From positions 310,001 through 374,000 of the forward strand of contig NZ_LIQH01000040.1 in assembly GCF_001418085.1 (NCBI RefSeq): DNA of 64,000 bases. Direction: 5' to 3'. This stretch comes from Lacinutrix algicola. Its GTDB lineage: Bacteria > Bacteroidota > Bacteroidia > Flavobacteriales > Flavobacteriaceae. A program made the position numbers and the translations under genes. The number at the start of each line of letters is the position of its first letter. Position 1 is the stretch's first letter. The notes under the pieces were generated by a model. The model ran no database searches and was not told the origin of the DNA. It saw nothing but the letters and a program-made list of their open reading frames with translations. This document shows positions 8,499 to 16,430 of the stretch, piece after piece.

Positions 8499-8517
8499 TT
8501 CCTGCGAAGGCAGGAAT
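8499..8517. repeat. Single copy of the palindromic CCTGCGAAGGCAGG repeat
   Basis: TTCCTGCGAAGGCAGGAAT is identical to the core of the arms at 178-240. It lies in the 40-nt gap between two genes of one cluster, immediately upstream of the ATG at 8492, so it would form a hairpin in the transcript close to the ribosome binding region. Confidence 0.85.
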
Positions 8518-8532
8518 CTCTTTTAGTTATTA

Positions 8533-8886
8533 TTAATACTTGTATGTTCTATATAGAAAATAGTTATTACTATCATTTTTCTTGTAATGAAATAAAAATT
8601 CTTCTCCTCTTTTCTTATATATTGAATCACCTACTTTTAAATTTCTCTCATTACCTCCAAATGAAAAGAGCAAAAGATTATTAAAATCTCCTTCTTTAAA
8701 TTTTACTTCAGGATTTCCGTGACCATCATAATTTAATTCTACAACGACTCCACTAATTTCTTCATTGACAGATTGATTTTTAGAAAATCTAATTAAACAA
8801 TAAATTGCGAAAGGAGCCAAGATAAAGAATAACAAAAGTCTTGTATTTCTTCTTTTTTCAAACTTTTTAAATTCCTCTGGATTCAT
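8533..8886 (-). CDS. Small single-pass membrane protein of the AAA+ cluster
   Basis: 117 residues. A basic N-terminus (EEFKKFEKRRNTR) precedes one hydrophobic segment, LLLFFILAPFAIYCLI, at about residues 18-33. The rest is a beta-rich domain (ISGVVVELNYDGHGNPEVKF, LKVGDSIYKKRGEEFLFHY) that should lie outside the cytoplasm and has an OB- or SH3-like strand pattern, though I cannot assign a family. Its ATG overlaps the stop of the upstream 174-aa gene by one base (TAATG), so translation is coupled. Function unknown. Confidence 0.75.
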   Translation of the reverse strand: MNPEEFKKFEKRRNTRLLLFFILAPFAIYCLIRFSKNQSVNEEISGVVVELNYDGHGNPEVKFKEGDFNNLLLFSFGGNERNLKVGDSIYKKRGEEFLFHYKKNDSNNYFLYRTYKY

Positions 8887-9410
8887 TACAAATGTCCTTT
8901 ATCCTTTAAACGCTGTCTCGCACTCTTTTTTGGTGCTTCAGGTTCTGTTTTAATTTGCTGTTTTGCTTCTTCTATAACTTTATTATCCTTTGCTTCTAAA
9001 TCTTTTATAAAATCTTTTCCTTTTTCTACAGTATCTTTTACAGCATCTACTAAAGAGTCGCTTTGCTCGTCTAAAACTTCAGACGATTTAAATACAAAAT
9101 TAGCCAAATACGTTCCTACTAAAGTACCCGAAATACTTGCTATAAATAATTGAATGGTATAAACATCTATTGGTATAATGAATCGAATTATTACTATTCC
9201 TAATAAAAACAGAACACCAATATAAACCAAGCGCATTAAAAAAGATTGCTGGTACAGAAAGCCTTTTTTACTTCCTGGTTTCATTTGAAGCTCTTCGGAA
9301 TAAAATAGTTTATTAAAGAAACTATATACTTTGTTAGATTTAGATTCTCTCCAATACAATACAATTCCGAAAAGGATTGATGCGATAAATATTATTATTT
9401 CGAATGTCAT
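8886..9410 (-). CDS. Small multi-pass membrane protein with a charged helical tail
   Basis: 174 residues. Hydrophobic segments are FEIIIFIASILFGIVLYW (about 3-20), LVYIGVLFLLGIVIIRFIIPI (about 60-80) and a third around IQLFIASISGTLVGTYLANFVF. The last 65 residues are strongly charged and probably helical (LVDAVKDTVEKGKDFIKDLE, VIEEAKQQIK, KKSARQRLKDKGHL). A cytoplasmic charged tail could bind a soluble partner from the same cluster, such as the coiled-coil protein or the ATPase; that is inference. No family recognised. It overlaps the next gene by one base and follows the 143-aa gene after 14 bases. Confidence 0.75.
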   Translation of the reverse strand: MTFEIIIFIASILFGIVLYWRESKSNKVYSFFNKLFYSEELQMKPGSKKGFLYQQSFLMRLVYIGVLFLLGIVIIRFIIPIDVYTIQLFIASISGTLVGTYLANFVFKSSEVLDEQSDSLVDAVKDTVEKGKDFIKDLEAKDNKVIEEAKQQIKTEPEAPKKSARQRLKDKGHL

Positions 9411-9424
9411 ATTTTTTTGTTTTA

Positions 9425-9856
9425 TTATGCGTTAGCAACACTATTACTTACTATAATATCATTCAACCTTTGAACGTCGGACTTAATTATATTCCTTAAA
9501 TTAAAAGTCGTTACTTTTTCATTTATTGTGGTTACTACTAATTTTTCATCATTAATCTCTGTGGTTGTAATTTCATTAAAACTTAATGATTTACTTCTAA
9601 AAGAATTTATTTTAATAACAGCTCCTTTTTTATTCCATTGCACGTAGTTTTTGTACCAAAATATCCTACTAAAATAAATGACCTGCAACAAAAAACCTAT
9701 TGCAGTTATTACTTTATTAATTCTTGGGTTTTCAAATTTAAAAATTCCAAAAGAACCACCTATAATAAAAGAAACAGAAAGGATTAACACCATAATCCAA
9801 AACCAATTCTTCATATTATCGAAATGTATTTTATTCATTTTAGTTTTTTTTGTCAT
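9425..9856 (-). CDS. Two-helix membrane protein with a PH-like C-terminal domain
   Basis: 143 residues. Two hydrophobic segments (FWIMVLILSVSFIIGGSFGIF and VITAIGFLLQVIYFSRIFWY) are followed by about 70 residues of alternating short strands and a final helix (VQWNKKGAVIKINSFRSK, FNEITTTEINDEKLVVTT, VTTFNLRNI, DVQRLNDIIVSN). That strand pattern with one closing helix resembles the bacterial PH domain seen in YdbS-like membrane proteins; I infer this from pattern only. It lies 27 bases after the 411-aa gene and belongs to the same transcription unit. A second ATG at 9838 is an alternative start. Confidence 0.7.
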   Translation of the reverse strand: MTKKTKMNKIHFDNMKNWFWIMVLILSVSFIIGGSFGIFKFENPRINKVITAIGFLLQVIYFSRIFWYKNYVQWNKKGAVIKINSFRSKSLSFNEITTTEINDEKLVVTTINEKVTTFNLRNIIKSDVQRLNDIIVSNSVANA

Positions 9857-9883
9857 TCTATGCTATTTATAGGTCTACAAATT

Positions 9884-11119
9884 CTATATATTGTTACTAA
9901 TTTCTTGAATTACCCACTCTTTTAAATCGTCTTCCCAAGTAGTATAAGTTTTATAAAATTGCTCCTTATCGTACCAATATAAAAACAAAACATCTTTAGC
10001 AGAAACATTAATTAAAAGCTTCCAAATTAAATCTTGATGATTTGTATCTAATGATGAATGTGGTTTATGTAAAGCTTCATAGAATTTTAAATCTATTATA
10101 TCTGCAATTTTAAACTCGTTGCTAACCTCAAGTTTTTCCAGATAGCGTTCTACTCCCATTACTCGTTTTCTGTCTTCAATAGAAAGTTTATTTAAATAAC
10201 TTTTAGTTAAAACATTATCGTTTAAAATAGCTTTAATTGAATGTTGCGACTCTTTAATGGTCTCGGCAAAAACAAACTTTTTAATACGTTCGTAACGTTC
10301 CGTTTTAACAATCAACTCAAGATCGCACTCAATAATAACATGATCTCTTAATTTATCCATTAATTCAGGTTGCGAAATATGATAAATCAACACATCGTGA
10401 GTAGTGTCTTTAATGGCTTGTTTATGCCATTTTTTATCCTCGAAAACCACTATTTCTTTAATAAAATCTCTAAGTACATAAACACCTCCAAAGGCTTTTG
10501 TGTAAAAAGAACTTGTAGTATACTGAACCTCATGCAAATCTAAATCTCGATGTCTTAAGTCTCCATATTTTTTAGCCGATTCAAGTAATTCTAGATGAAT
10601 AGATTCATCTATAAAATTATTGCCTTGCTTAAATTTATGAATAAGTTCTAATTGTTCTTTTTTAACTTTATCTAAATTATCAATTAAATGAAAATTGATA
10701 TTTACAACATTATATTTTAAAACATCTAAAGGCTCGTAAAACGCATCAATATTTTGATCGAAATCAATACAAATAGCGCTGTCCCTAGTAATATTATTAA
10801 TTTTTGCTTCGTGAGTTTTAAACACCTGTAGCATCATTTCACGATCGAACGTATGAAACGGTACATAAACAGGTTTTCCTTTTTGTAAAGGTGAAATAAT
10901 AATGGCATGCGGATTTGCTTCACCATTATTTAAATAATGTAATTTCTTTTTTTCTTCAGCAATTTCTGGGCTCCAACCTATTCCATCTATAGAAAACGAC
11001 GTTAATTTGGTTGGCATAAAACCAAGTTTTACCAAACATTTATTATAACGCTCTACTAATTTGCCACTTATAGGAATAAGTTCGCTTCTGTATAAATTTG
11101 CTTGTTTTAGTTTTTGCAT
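9884..11119 (-). CDS. 411-residue cytoplasmic protein of unknown function (possibly DUF6638)
   Basis: No signal peptide or membrane segment. The sequence has mixed alpha/beta character with conserved-looking patches such as GFMPTKLTSFSIDGIGWSPE (about 33-52), VYVPFHTFDREMMLQVF, ICIDFDQNIDAFY and YTKAFGGVYVLRDFI. From memory it resembles a Bacteroidetes family named DUF6638, but I cannot confirm this. It lies 78 bases downstream of nudK and 27 bases upstream of a membrane protein gene. Its constant company would be the AAA+ ATPase and coiled-coil genes; a role in that system is inferred from position only. A degraded GTTTCCGCAAAAGCGGTAATC repeat lies just upstream (11123-11143). Confidence 0.75.
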   Translation of the reverse strand: MQKLKQANLYRSELIPISGKLVERYNKCLVKLGFMPTKLTSFSIDGIGWSPEIAEEKKKLHYLNNGEANPHAIIISPLQKGKPVYVPFHTFDREMMLQVFKTHEAKINNITRDSAICIDFDQNIDAFYEPLDVLKYNVVNINFHLIDNLDKVKKEQLELIHKFKQGNNFIDESIHLELLESAKKYGDLRHRDLDLHEVQYTTSSFYTKAFGGVYVLRDFIKEIVVFEDKKWHKQAIKDTTHDVLIYHISQPELMDKLRDHVIIECDLELIVKTERYERIKKFVFAETIKESQHSIKAILNDNVLTKSYLNKLSIEDRKRVMGVERYLEKLEVSNEFKIADIIDLKFYEALHKPHSSLDTNHQDLIWKLLINVSAKDVLFLYWYDKEQFYKTYTTWEDDLKEWVIQEISNNI

Positions 11120-11122
11120 CTT

Positions 11123-11143
11123 GTTTCCGCAAAAGCGGTAATC
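11123..11143. repeat. Degraded palindromic repeat (TTTCCGCAAAAGCGG)
   Basis: GTTTCCGCAAAAGCGGTAATC is a short hairpin related in shape and flanks (TTCC...GG.AATC) to the CCTGCGAAGGCAGG family. It sits immediately 5' of the 411-aa gene on the cluster transcript. Confidence 0.5.
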
Positions 11144-11197
11144 TTTAATTTTATTTCATTGAGATTCTTAGTCCTTAAACTGAGAATAGAATATTAA

Positions 11198-11776
11198 TTA
11201 TACTAGATTATTAATCTGTGCATATTGTAATAATATTATGGTTTTTGCATCATTAATTTCTCCAGTTTCAATTTTTTGCAATGCCGCTTTAAATGACATT
11301 TCTAAAATTTCAATATCTTCTTTCTCACTTTCAAGTCCGCCTCCTTCGTTAACTTTCATTCCTTCGGAATATTCCCCAACAAAATAATATAGTTTTTCGG
11401 TTAAAGCTCCAGGCGAAGAATAAGCTTCCATAACTTTTTTAACTTCTTTTAATCTGTAACCTGTTTCTTCTTCAACTTCTCTTATAACACAAGTTTCAGG
11501 ATCGTCTTTATCTAACATCCCTGCACATGTTTCTATTATAAATCCAGTTTTATCTTCGTTTAAAAAAGCCGAAATTCTAAACTGTTTAACCAAAATTACA
11601 GTTTGTTTTTCTTTATTATATAATAGAATTGTAGCTCCGTCTCCTCTATTATACGACTCTCTTTTTTTACTAACCCAATTACCAGCTGTCATCTTATAAT
11701 CGAAAGTTATTTCGCTTAAAGTTGCCCAACCTTTGTGGAGCGTTTTACTTACTCTATTTTTTATTCTATTTCCCAA
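11198..11776 (-). CDS. nudK: NudK-type Nudix hydrolase (GDP-mannose / ADP-ribose pyrophosphatase)
   Basis: 192 residues, matching E. coli NudK in length and in several segments from memory: YNRGDGATILLYN (about 43-55), VILVKQFRISAFLNE, the Nudix box containing AGMLDKDDPETCVIREVEEETGY (residues about 85-107; REVEEETGY is the metal-binding core), and EAYSSPGALTEKLYYFVGEY. NudK hydrolyses GDP-mannose and related nucleotide sugars to the sugar phosphate and nucleoside monophosphate. An Asp (GMLDKDD) stands where many Nudix boxes have Glu in the first half. The start overlaps the end of the AAA+ gene by 11 bases, so the two are translationally coupled; a metabolic Nudix enzyme locked to an ATPase is unusual. 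Confidence 0.88.
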   Translation of the reverse strand: MGNRIKNRVSKTLHKGWATLSEITFDYKMTAGNWVSKKRESYNRGDGATILLYNKEKQTVILVKQFRISAFLNEDKTGFIIETCAGMLDKDDPETCVIREVEEETGYRLKEVKKVMEAYSSPGALTEKLYYFVGEYSEGMKVNEGGGLESEKEDIEILEMSFKAALQKIETGEINDAKTIILLQYAQINNLV

Positions 11777-13724
11777 AGCTTTCTCTTGCTTTTAAGTCTA
11801 TATTCATTTGGTTTACTCTTGCATCTACTTTACGTTTAAAGTCGGTATCCGCAATAGTTGCAACGTTATCTAGGTAGCGTACAACTTCTTGTCTTCTTAT
11901 ATCTGAAAAGTTTAAACCTTTCATGTTTTGCTTCATTAATTCTTGAAGCATGTTGAATTTTGTTTCGTAATTCTGCTTGAAATAAATCTCTGGTTTATCG
12001 AACCAATCTTGTTCCAAATCGAAATCTGTTAAACGTAAAGAAATTGCAGACTGAATATTTCTAACATCTCTAGAAGAGAAGAATGGAAATATATTTTGAA
12101 TCTCCTTATATAAACCTGCATAAAACAAGTGATTGTTTGTATTATGCAATTTCTCTGCTTTATCGTAAGCTTCTAAAACTCTAGCTTCACTTGGTTTTTC
12201 GACAGTATTTAAAATGTCTCCCATGTTTTTTGCTAAACCTTGATCTTTTAGGTATTCGTAATCTTTAGGGCTTGCCATATTAACGAAATCTGGCATTGTT
12301 TTATCCAGTTTTCTCCACCATATATGATCTTGATCTAAAAAATCGTGTTCCGATCTTGCGCCATCGATTTTAAAACGACCTTGTACACGAGAGATTACAG
12401 CTTTATCTAGCATTTCTGGTAAATTGGTAAATAATCCTATTGAACTATTTCCATAATTTACAGCATAAGCACCTTCTGTATAACGCAGAAAAACACCTAT
12501 AACTTCTTTTACACCTGCCGATACTCCTTGCGATGTTCTTTCTTGTAAATTATTCTCTGCATCATCAATTGGTGCAAAAATTAATTTCGAAGGATCTTGC
12601 ATTGGTTTCATCCATTCTACCATTTTCTCGGCACTTCCACCTTGAAACGTACTTATTAAAGTATCTGGCATGGGATGGAATAAAAACGGAATGTCTAAAT
12701 TATCGGCATGTTCTTTTAATCGTGTAGCGATTGCTGCAATAAGCATACTTTTTCCTGTTCCAGGAATACCATAACCCATAAACACTGGCATAAAACCACC
12801 AAGTTCTTGAAACGGATTCTTTTTTGCCTCGAAATCGTAACTCAGCATACGTTCTGTTAAACGTCTTGCAAAATGCTTTGCATCTCTGTTACCAACAATT
12901 TGTTCAAACTGAATTTTGTTAAAGTCAATACTTTTTGCTGTTCCAGAAAACACATTATCCCAACCGGAAATAGCAAATTCACTGTTTTCTAATTTGTAAG
13001 TTCTATCTACAATGGTTTCGGTATACTCTAAACTACTTTTACGTAGTTGAATTTCGGCTATTAAAGCTTCAAAATAAACAACCGTAAAATCAATTACATC
13101 TTTATCTGTTTTAACAATATCTGGATGTCCTAAATATTTATCGTAATAAAATAAACTGCAAGCAATACCTTTTAAAGGTGTTATAAAAGACACTTCTGGC
13201 AAACCGGCAAATTTCTGTTTCATTACAGATAAATCGTCTGATGCTAAAGGCTTTAAATTATGAAGAATATTATATGCCATTGAAAACAACATGAATGCTG
13301 TAGACGTGTGCATTTTACTTTCGTATTCGCGCTTTCCGTTAGAATCTAATGCCGCTTTACGTTCGTTTAAGCTTGACAAACCTGAAGCATCGTAATAACT
13401 ATCTTTTACCCAAATACCTAAAGCAATACCTTCTTGAACTGCAAAAAGTGTTTGATTTAAGTGTACAGGAATAGCAATAGAATCTGGTAACAGTCGCTTT
13501 TTTAAAGCTAATATGGTTTTAGAAACCGAAGTAATATCTGTAGCTCCACTTCCATTATTGGCACGAGACAAATACAGTAAAATAGATTCGTCTTTTACGT
13601 CTTTATCTTTATTCTTTGCTCTTGCTCCTTGTTCCCATTGTATACTTTTTAAATAACCACTTGCTTCGTCGCGAAGCATGCTTAATTCGTTTTGTTTTAT
13701 TGGGAAAGTTGAGTTGTGTTCCAT
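11766..13724 (-). CDS. AAA+ ATPase of a conserved coiled-coil/membrane protein cluster
   Basis: 652 residues. An N-terminal helical region of about 300 residues carries no recognised domain. It is followed by an AAA+ core: Walker A GYGIPGTGKSM (about 316-326), Walker B LIFAPIDDAEN with an acidic pair, a segment NYGNSSIGLFTNLPE that fits sensor 1, and the arginine-rich AVISRVQGRFKIDG that fits the arginine-finger region. The C-terminal 170 residues are helical. It has no membrane segment, so it should be a cytoplasmic ring-forming ATPase. Neighbours are a 351-aa orphan upstream and coupled nudK downstream. I do not recognise a named family; MoxR/RavA-like remodelling of a membrane-bound partner is one possibility, inferred from context. 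Confidence 0.85.
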   Translation of the reverse strand: MEHNSTFPIKQNELSMLRDEASGYLKSIQWEQGARAKNKDKDVKDESILLYLSRANNGSGATDITSVSKTILALKKRLLPDSIAIPVHLNQTLFAVQEGIALGIWVKDSYYDASGLSSLNERKAALDSNGKREYESKMHTSTAFMLFSMAYNILHNLKPLASDDLSVMKQKFAGLPEVSFITPLKGIACSLFYYDKYLGHPDIVKTDKDVIDFTVVYFEALIAEIQLRKSSLEYTETIVDRTYKLENSEFAISGWDNVFSGTAKSIDFNKIQFEQIVGNRDAKHFARRLTERMLSYDFEAKKNPFQELGGFMPVFMGYGIPGTGKSMLIAAIATRLKEHADNLDIPFLFHPMPDTLISTFQGGSAEKMVEWMKPMQDPSKLIFAPIDDAENNLQERTSQGVSAGVKEVIGVFLRYTEGAYAVNYGNSSIGLFTNLPEMLDKAVISRVQGRFKIDGARSEHDFLDQDHIWWRKLDKTMPDFVNMASPKDYEYLKDQGLAKNMGDILNTVEKPSEARVLEAYDKAEKLHNTNNHLFYAGLYKEIQNIFPFFSSRDVRNIQSAISLRLTDFDLEQDWFDKPEIYFKQNYETKFNMLQELMKQNMKGLNFSDIRRQEVVRYLDNVATIADTDFKRKVDARVNQMNIDLKARESFGK

Positions 13725-13733
13725 TTTTTTTAG

Positions 13734-13857
13734 TCTTCAGTATGCTATCTTCAGTATGCAGAGTTAATCTACTATACTTACTTTAAATTGCAATTAATCT
13801 TCTTTTTATAATTTAAAACCGTTAACAGTGGACTGCTAACTGTAAACTGTTTACTTT
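13734..13857. repeat. Tandem TCTTCAGTATGC copies and CAGT-rich inverted repeats
   Basis: The gap between two genes of the AAA+ cluster holds TCTTCAGTATGC at 13734-13745 and again at 13748-13759, then near 13823-13856 a run of imperfect inverted CAGT-type words (GTTAACAGT, AACTGTAAAC, TGTTTAC). Similar words (CAGTTTACAGTCTCAGTAAAC) recur at 39230-39250 after thrA. They look like degenerate simple repeats dispersed in intergenic DNA. Confidence 0.6.
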
Positions 13858-14913
13858 TTACTTCATTTTTAAATCTGCAACTTGAAAAGGTGGTTTTGCC
13901 AACTTATTCATAATCTCAGGATTTTTGTTGTATAATAATTGAATGATACGGTGTGGTGCAAATACATATTTTTGCTTGACAATATCACTCCATTTTTGCA
14001 AGGTTTGTTTAGAGAAATAACCGCCTTCTTTAAATTCGCTACCAGAGAATACTTCGTCTATTTTAAAGGATAAAGCGTAAGATTCTAATGGTACTTCTTT
14101 TTTAACAATGCTTTCTAAAATACTGTGTGTAAGTACATTTTCATCTTTTGCAAAAACGTTATGAAACGGTCCTAAATCGATACGTTTTATGTGCTTTGGT
14201 CTAACGTCTTTTAAACGCCTGTCTATTCCATAAGCCATAGTATCCAGTGCCATTTTTCTATCTGCTACATTTTTTAATGTCTCGTAAAGTTCTTCTTTTA
14301 TGTTATCTAATTTTTTACCATCGTAATCGAAATACATAAAGCAAACAAATGGACGATTTAACGACACATCGTAAAAACTCCAACTTACCATATACTGGGC
14401 TTGGCTTCCTGCTTCTGCATTTATTATTTTACCTTGAACAAAACGGTTGAAAATGTATTTTTGTTCTACCGATGTGTAATATACTATTGATGCTGCTTGA
14501 AAGAGTTTATCGCGTTTTATTGGCTCTTTTTTGTGCATTAATTGCGTTAGAAATTCTTCTTGCAACTCACTTACATCTTTTAGCTTATTTAGGTAATTAT
14601 CGCGTAATGATAAATCGTTATACAAATAACGAAACTCTAAATAGTTTGGAAAACCAGATTCGGTTACATCTACTTTCATATTATCCTCGTCGTCGTACAT
14701 GTATTTTACACGCATGGCTTCTATGGAATACAATAATAAATCGCAGTATTGCTTAAAATAGGTCATTTCTTGCGGTGTACACAATTTGTTGAATTGCACA
14801 CTTGTAATGAGCTCTTTTAAAGCGAAATCTACTTTTTTATGATAGAACACGTATTGTTCTTTACTGTCTAATACAGCAGAATCTAAAGGTGTTACTATGT
14901 GGTTTAATGACAT
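13858..14913 (-). CDS. 351-residue cytoplasmic protein of unknown function in the AAA+ cluster
   Basis: No signal peptide or membrane helix. The protein looks mostly helical in its first half (QYVFYHKKVDFALKELI, YFKQYCDLLLYSIEAMRV, LRDNYLNKLKDVSELQEEF) and mixed in the second (QYMVSWSFYDVSLNRPFVCF, HIKRIDLGPFHNVFAKDENV, YVFAPHRIIQLLYNKNPEI). I do not recognise a family. It lies directly between the long coiled-coil gene and the AAA+ ATPase on the same strand, which makes it a plausible adaptor or substrate of the ATPase. The upstream 173-nt gap carries a two-hairpin repeat element (14971-15070). Confidence 0.75.
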   Translation of the reverse strand: MSLNHIVTPLDSAVLDSKEQYVFYHKKVDFALKELITSVQFNKLCTPQEMTYFKQYCDLLLYSIEAMRVKYMYDDEDNMKVDVTESGFPNYLEFRYLYNDLSLRDNYLNKLKDVSELQEEFLTQLMHKKEPIKRDKLFQAASIVYYTSVEQKYIFNRFVQGKIINAEAGSQAQYMVSWSFYDVSLNRPFVCFMYFDYDGKKLDNIKEELYETLKNVADRKMALDTMAYGIDRRLKDVRPKHIKRIDLGPFHNVFAKDENVLTHSILESIVKKEVPLESYALSFKIDEVFSGSEFKEGGYFSKQTLQKWSDIVKQKYVFAPHRIIQLLYNKNPEIMNKLAKPPFQVADLKMK

Positions 14914-14970
14914 CTTTTAAGTTAAAAGTGAAAAAATCTACTCAGCTTTATTACTCATTAGTATTTATTT

Positions 14971-15070
14971 GAGTAGGCGCGTTAAGGATTGAAGCGGCAT
15001 CCTTTTGCTTTTTCAGCAAAAGATATAGCGGAAAGCCTGACCTACTTTTGCCATTAAAAGCAAAAGTAGG
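14971..15070. repeat. Two-hairpin dispersed intergenic element
   Basis: The element has a conserved-looking core (GCGTTAAGGATTGAAGCGGC, then ATATAGCGGAAAGCCTGACC) around an 8-bp hairpin CTTTTGCT/AGCAAAAG (15002-15022), followed by a perfect 11-bp hairpin CCTACTTTTGC/GCAAAAGTAGG (15041-15070). From memory the core recurs in many Flavobacteriaceae intergenic regions, in either orientation, with a variable hairpin in the middle; I know of no assigned function. Here it separates two genes of one cluster, so it would be transcribed on the minus strand. Confidence 0.7.
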
Positions 15071-15086
15071 AAACGCTATCACTATT

Positions 15087-16430
15087 TTAACCTAATAAAT
15101 CGTCGTCGCTAGAGTCTTCTTTTTTTGGTGCCGGAGCATCGTCTCCACTTCCTGAAGGTGCGTTTGCATCTGCTGCGTAAAAGTCTTCGAACATTTCTTT
15201 CATGTCGATGCCGTAACGCTCTGCAAAGTTCTTTTGGATATCACTATCTTTTGCTCTAATTTCTTGTAAAGCTTCGGCATAACTACCGTAAACACCTTGC
15301 ATTACTTTTTCGTGCACTGGAATATTATCCATCATTTCTTGACGTGCTTTTGCACTTGCCGTATGCATAGATGCTAAAGTTTCTCCAATATGCTCATCGG
15401 TTTTAACACCTAAATGCTCTAAAATAGCTGCAAATTCTTGATCTGTTCTTGCTTTTAAAGCGACAACGTAACCATCATAATATTTAAGACGCTCGTCTGT
15501 ATCACTCTTTAATTTTGCACGGTGCGTTTGTAAATTTGAACGTAAAGATGTTAATACTTTAATTGTTAAATTATGCTTGTGTACAAAACTATCTTTTGAT
15601 GCTGCAAGTGTTGTGTATGCGTTTTTAAGCCCTTCTAATTCTTCTACTTTTTGTTCTAGTGTTGTTACTTTAGATAAGGCTTCTGAATAGTCTGCAGATT
15701 GCTTATCTGACACATCTTCTAATGCTTGGCGTGCTTGCTTTAATAAAGCATATTGCGCTTCTAACTTATCTTCTGTTTCTTTCTTTTTCTCTAAAGCTTT
15801 TGTATGGTTTTTAGAAGCTTCTACAATAGCATCTTTAAGCTTTTCTTCTACTTCTTTAATTTCTACTTCACGATTTTTTAAACGTGTTACTGCTGCTTGA
15901 GATTTATATGAAAGCTCACTTAATAATGTTTGTACATCTGCGCTTTCTATACGCTCTTGAAACATTGCTTTTGCTTTGTTATCTGCTCCTGCACGTACTT
16001 TTTCTTTGTCTTTTAAACCTTGTTCTGCTTTTGCTATTTTGCTTTTGCGTCCCCAAAGGTTATTCCACCATGTATCTGGTACTTTTTGGGCATCTTCTAA
16101 TTCTATTTTGGCACGTTCTAATGCTTTTTGAGCATCGTCGATAACTTTTTGCTCTTCGGCATTAAGCGAAGAAAAACGCTCGAAAAGAATACCAACCTCA
16201 TCTTGATAGTCTGTTAAATCTTTAATAGCATCTAAAAGCGTTGTTCTGTCTTTTTCTGCCATATCTACAACATCGTCTAATGTTGCGTTTAGAATTTTCT
16301 GACGACTTTCTGGATCGTCCTCTTGGGCAAGCTTAGATTTCATGGTATCTATTGCTTTTCCCCAATTAACATCTACTTTTTCGGTTTTCTCGTTTGAACT
16401 GGTTTCTAATAAGTCAAAATCATCAGACAT
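15087..16430 (-). CDS. Long coiled-coil protein, first gene of the AAA+ cluster
   Basis: 447 residues with no membrane segment. An acidic N-terminus (MSDDFDLLETSSNEKTEKVD) precedes more than 300 residues of near-continuous charged helix with heptad character (QKALERAKIELEDAQK, LKNREVEIKEVEEKLKDA, VTTLEQKVEELEGLKNAY). A less regular region around DEHIGETLASMHTASAKAR follows, and the tail is low-complexity and acidic, ending SSDDDLLG. Bacterial homologues have been called microtubule-binding or cell surface protein purely from coiled-coil similarity. A distant kinship to TelA/YaaN-like helical proteins is possible but not shown. As first gene of the cluster it may be an abundant filamentous or scaffold partner of the AAA+ ATPase. 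Confidence 0.8.
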   Translation of the reverse strand: MSDDFDLLETSSNEKTEKVDVNWGKAIDTMKSKLAQEDDPESRQKILNATLDDVVDMAEKDRTTLLDAIKDLTDYQDEVGILFERFSSLNAEEQKVIDDAQKALERAKIELEDAQKVPDTWWNNLWGRKSKIAKAEQGLKDKEKVRAGADNKAKAMFQERIESADVQTLLSELSYKSQAAVTRLKNREVEIKEVEEKLKDAIVEASKNHTKALEKKKETEDKLEAQYALLKQARQALEDVSDKQSADYSEALSKVTTLEQKVEELEGLKNAYTTLAASKDSFVHKHNLTIKVLTSLRSNLQTHRAKLKSDTDERLKYYDGYVVALKARTDQEFAAILEHLGVKTDEHIGETLASMHTASAKARQEMMDNIPVHEKVMQGVYGSYAEALQEIRAKDSDIQKNFAERYGIDMKEMFEDFYAADANAPSGSGDDAPAPKKEDSSDDDLLG

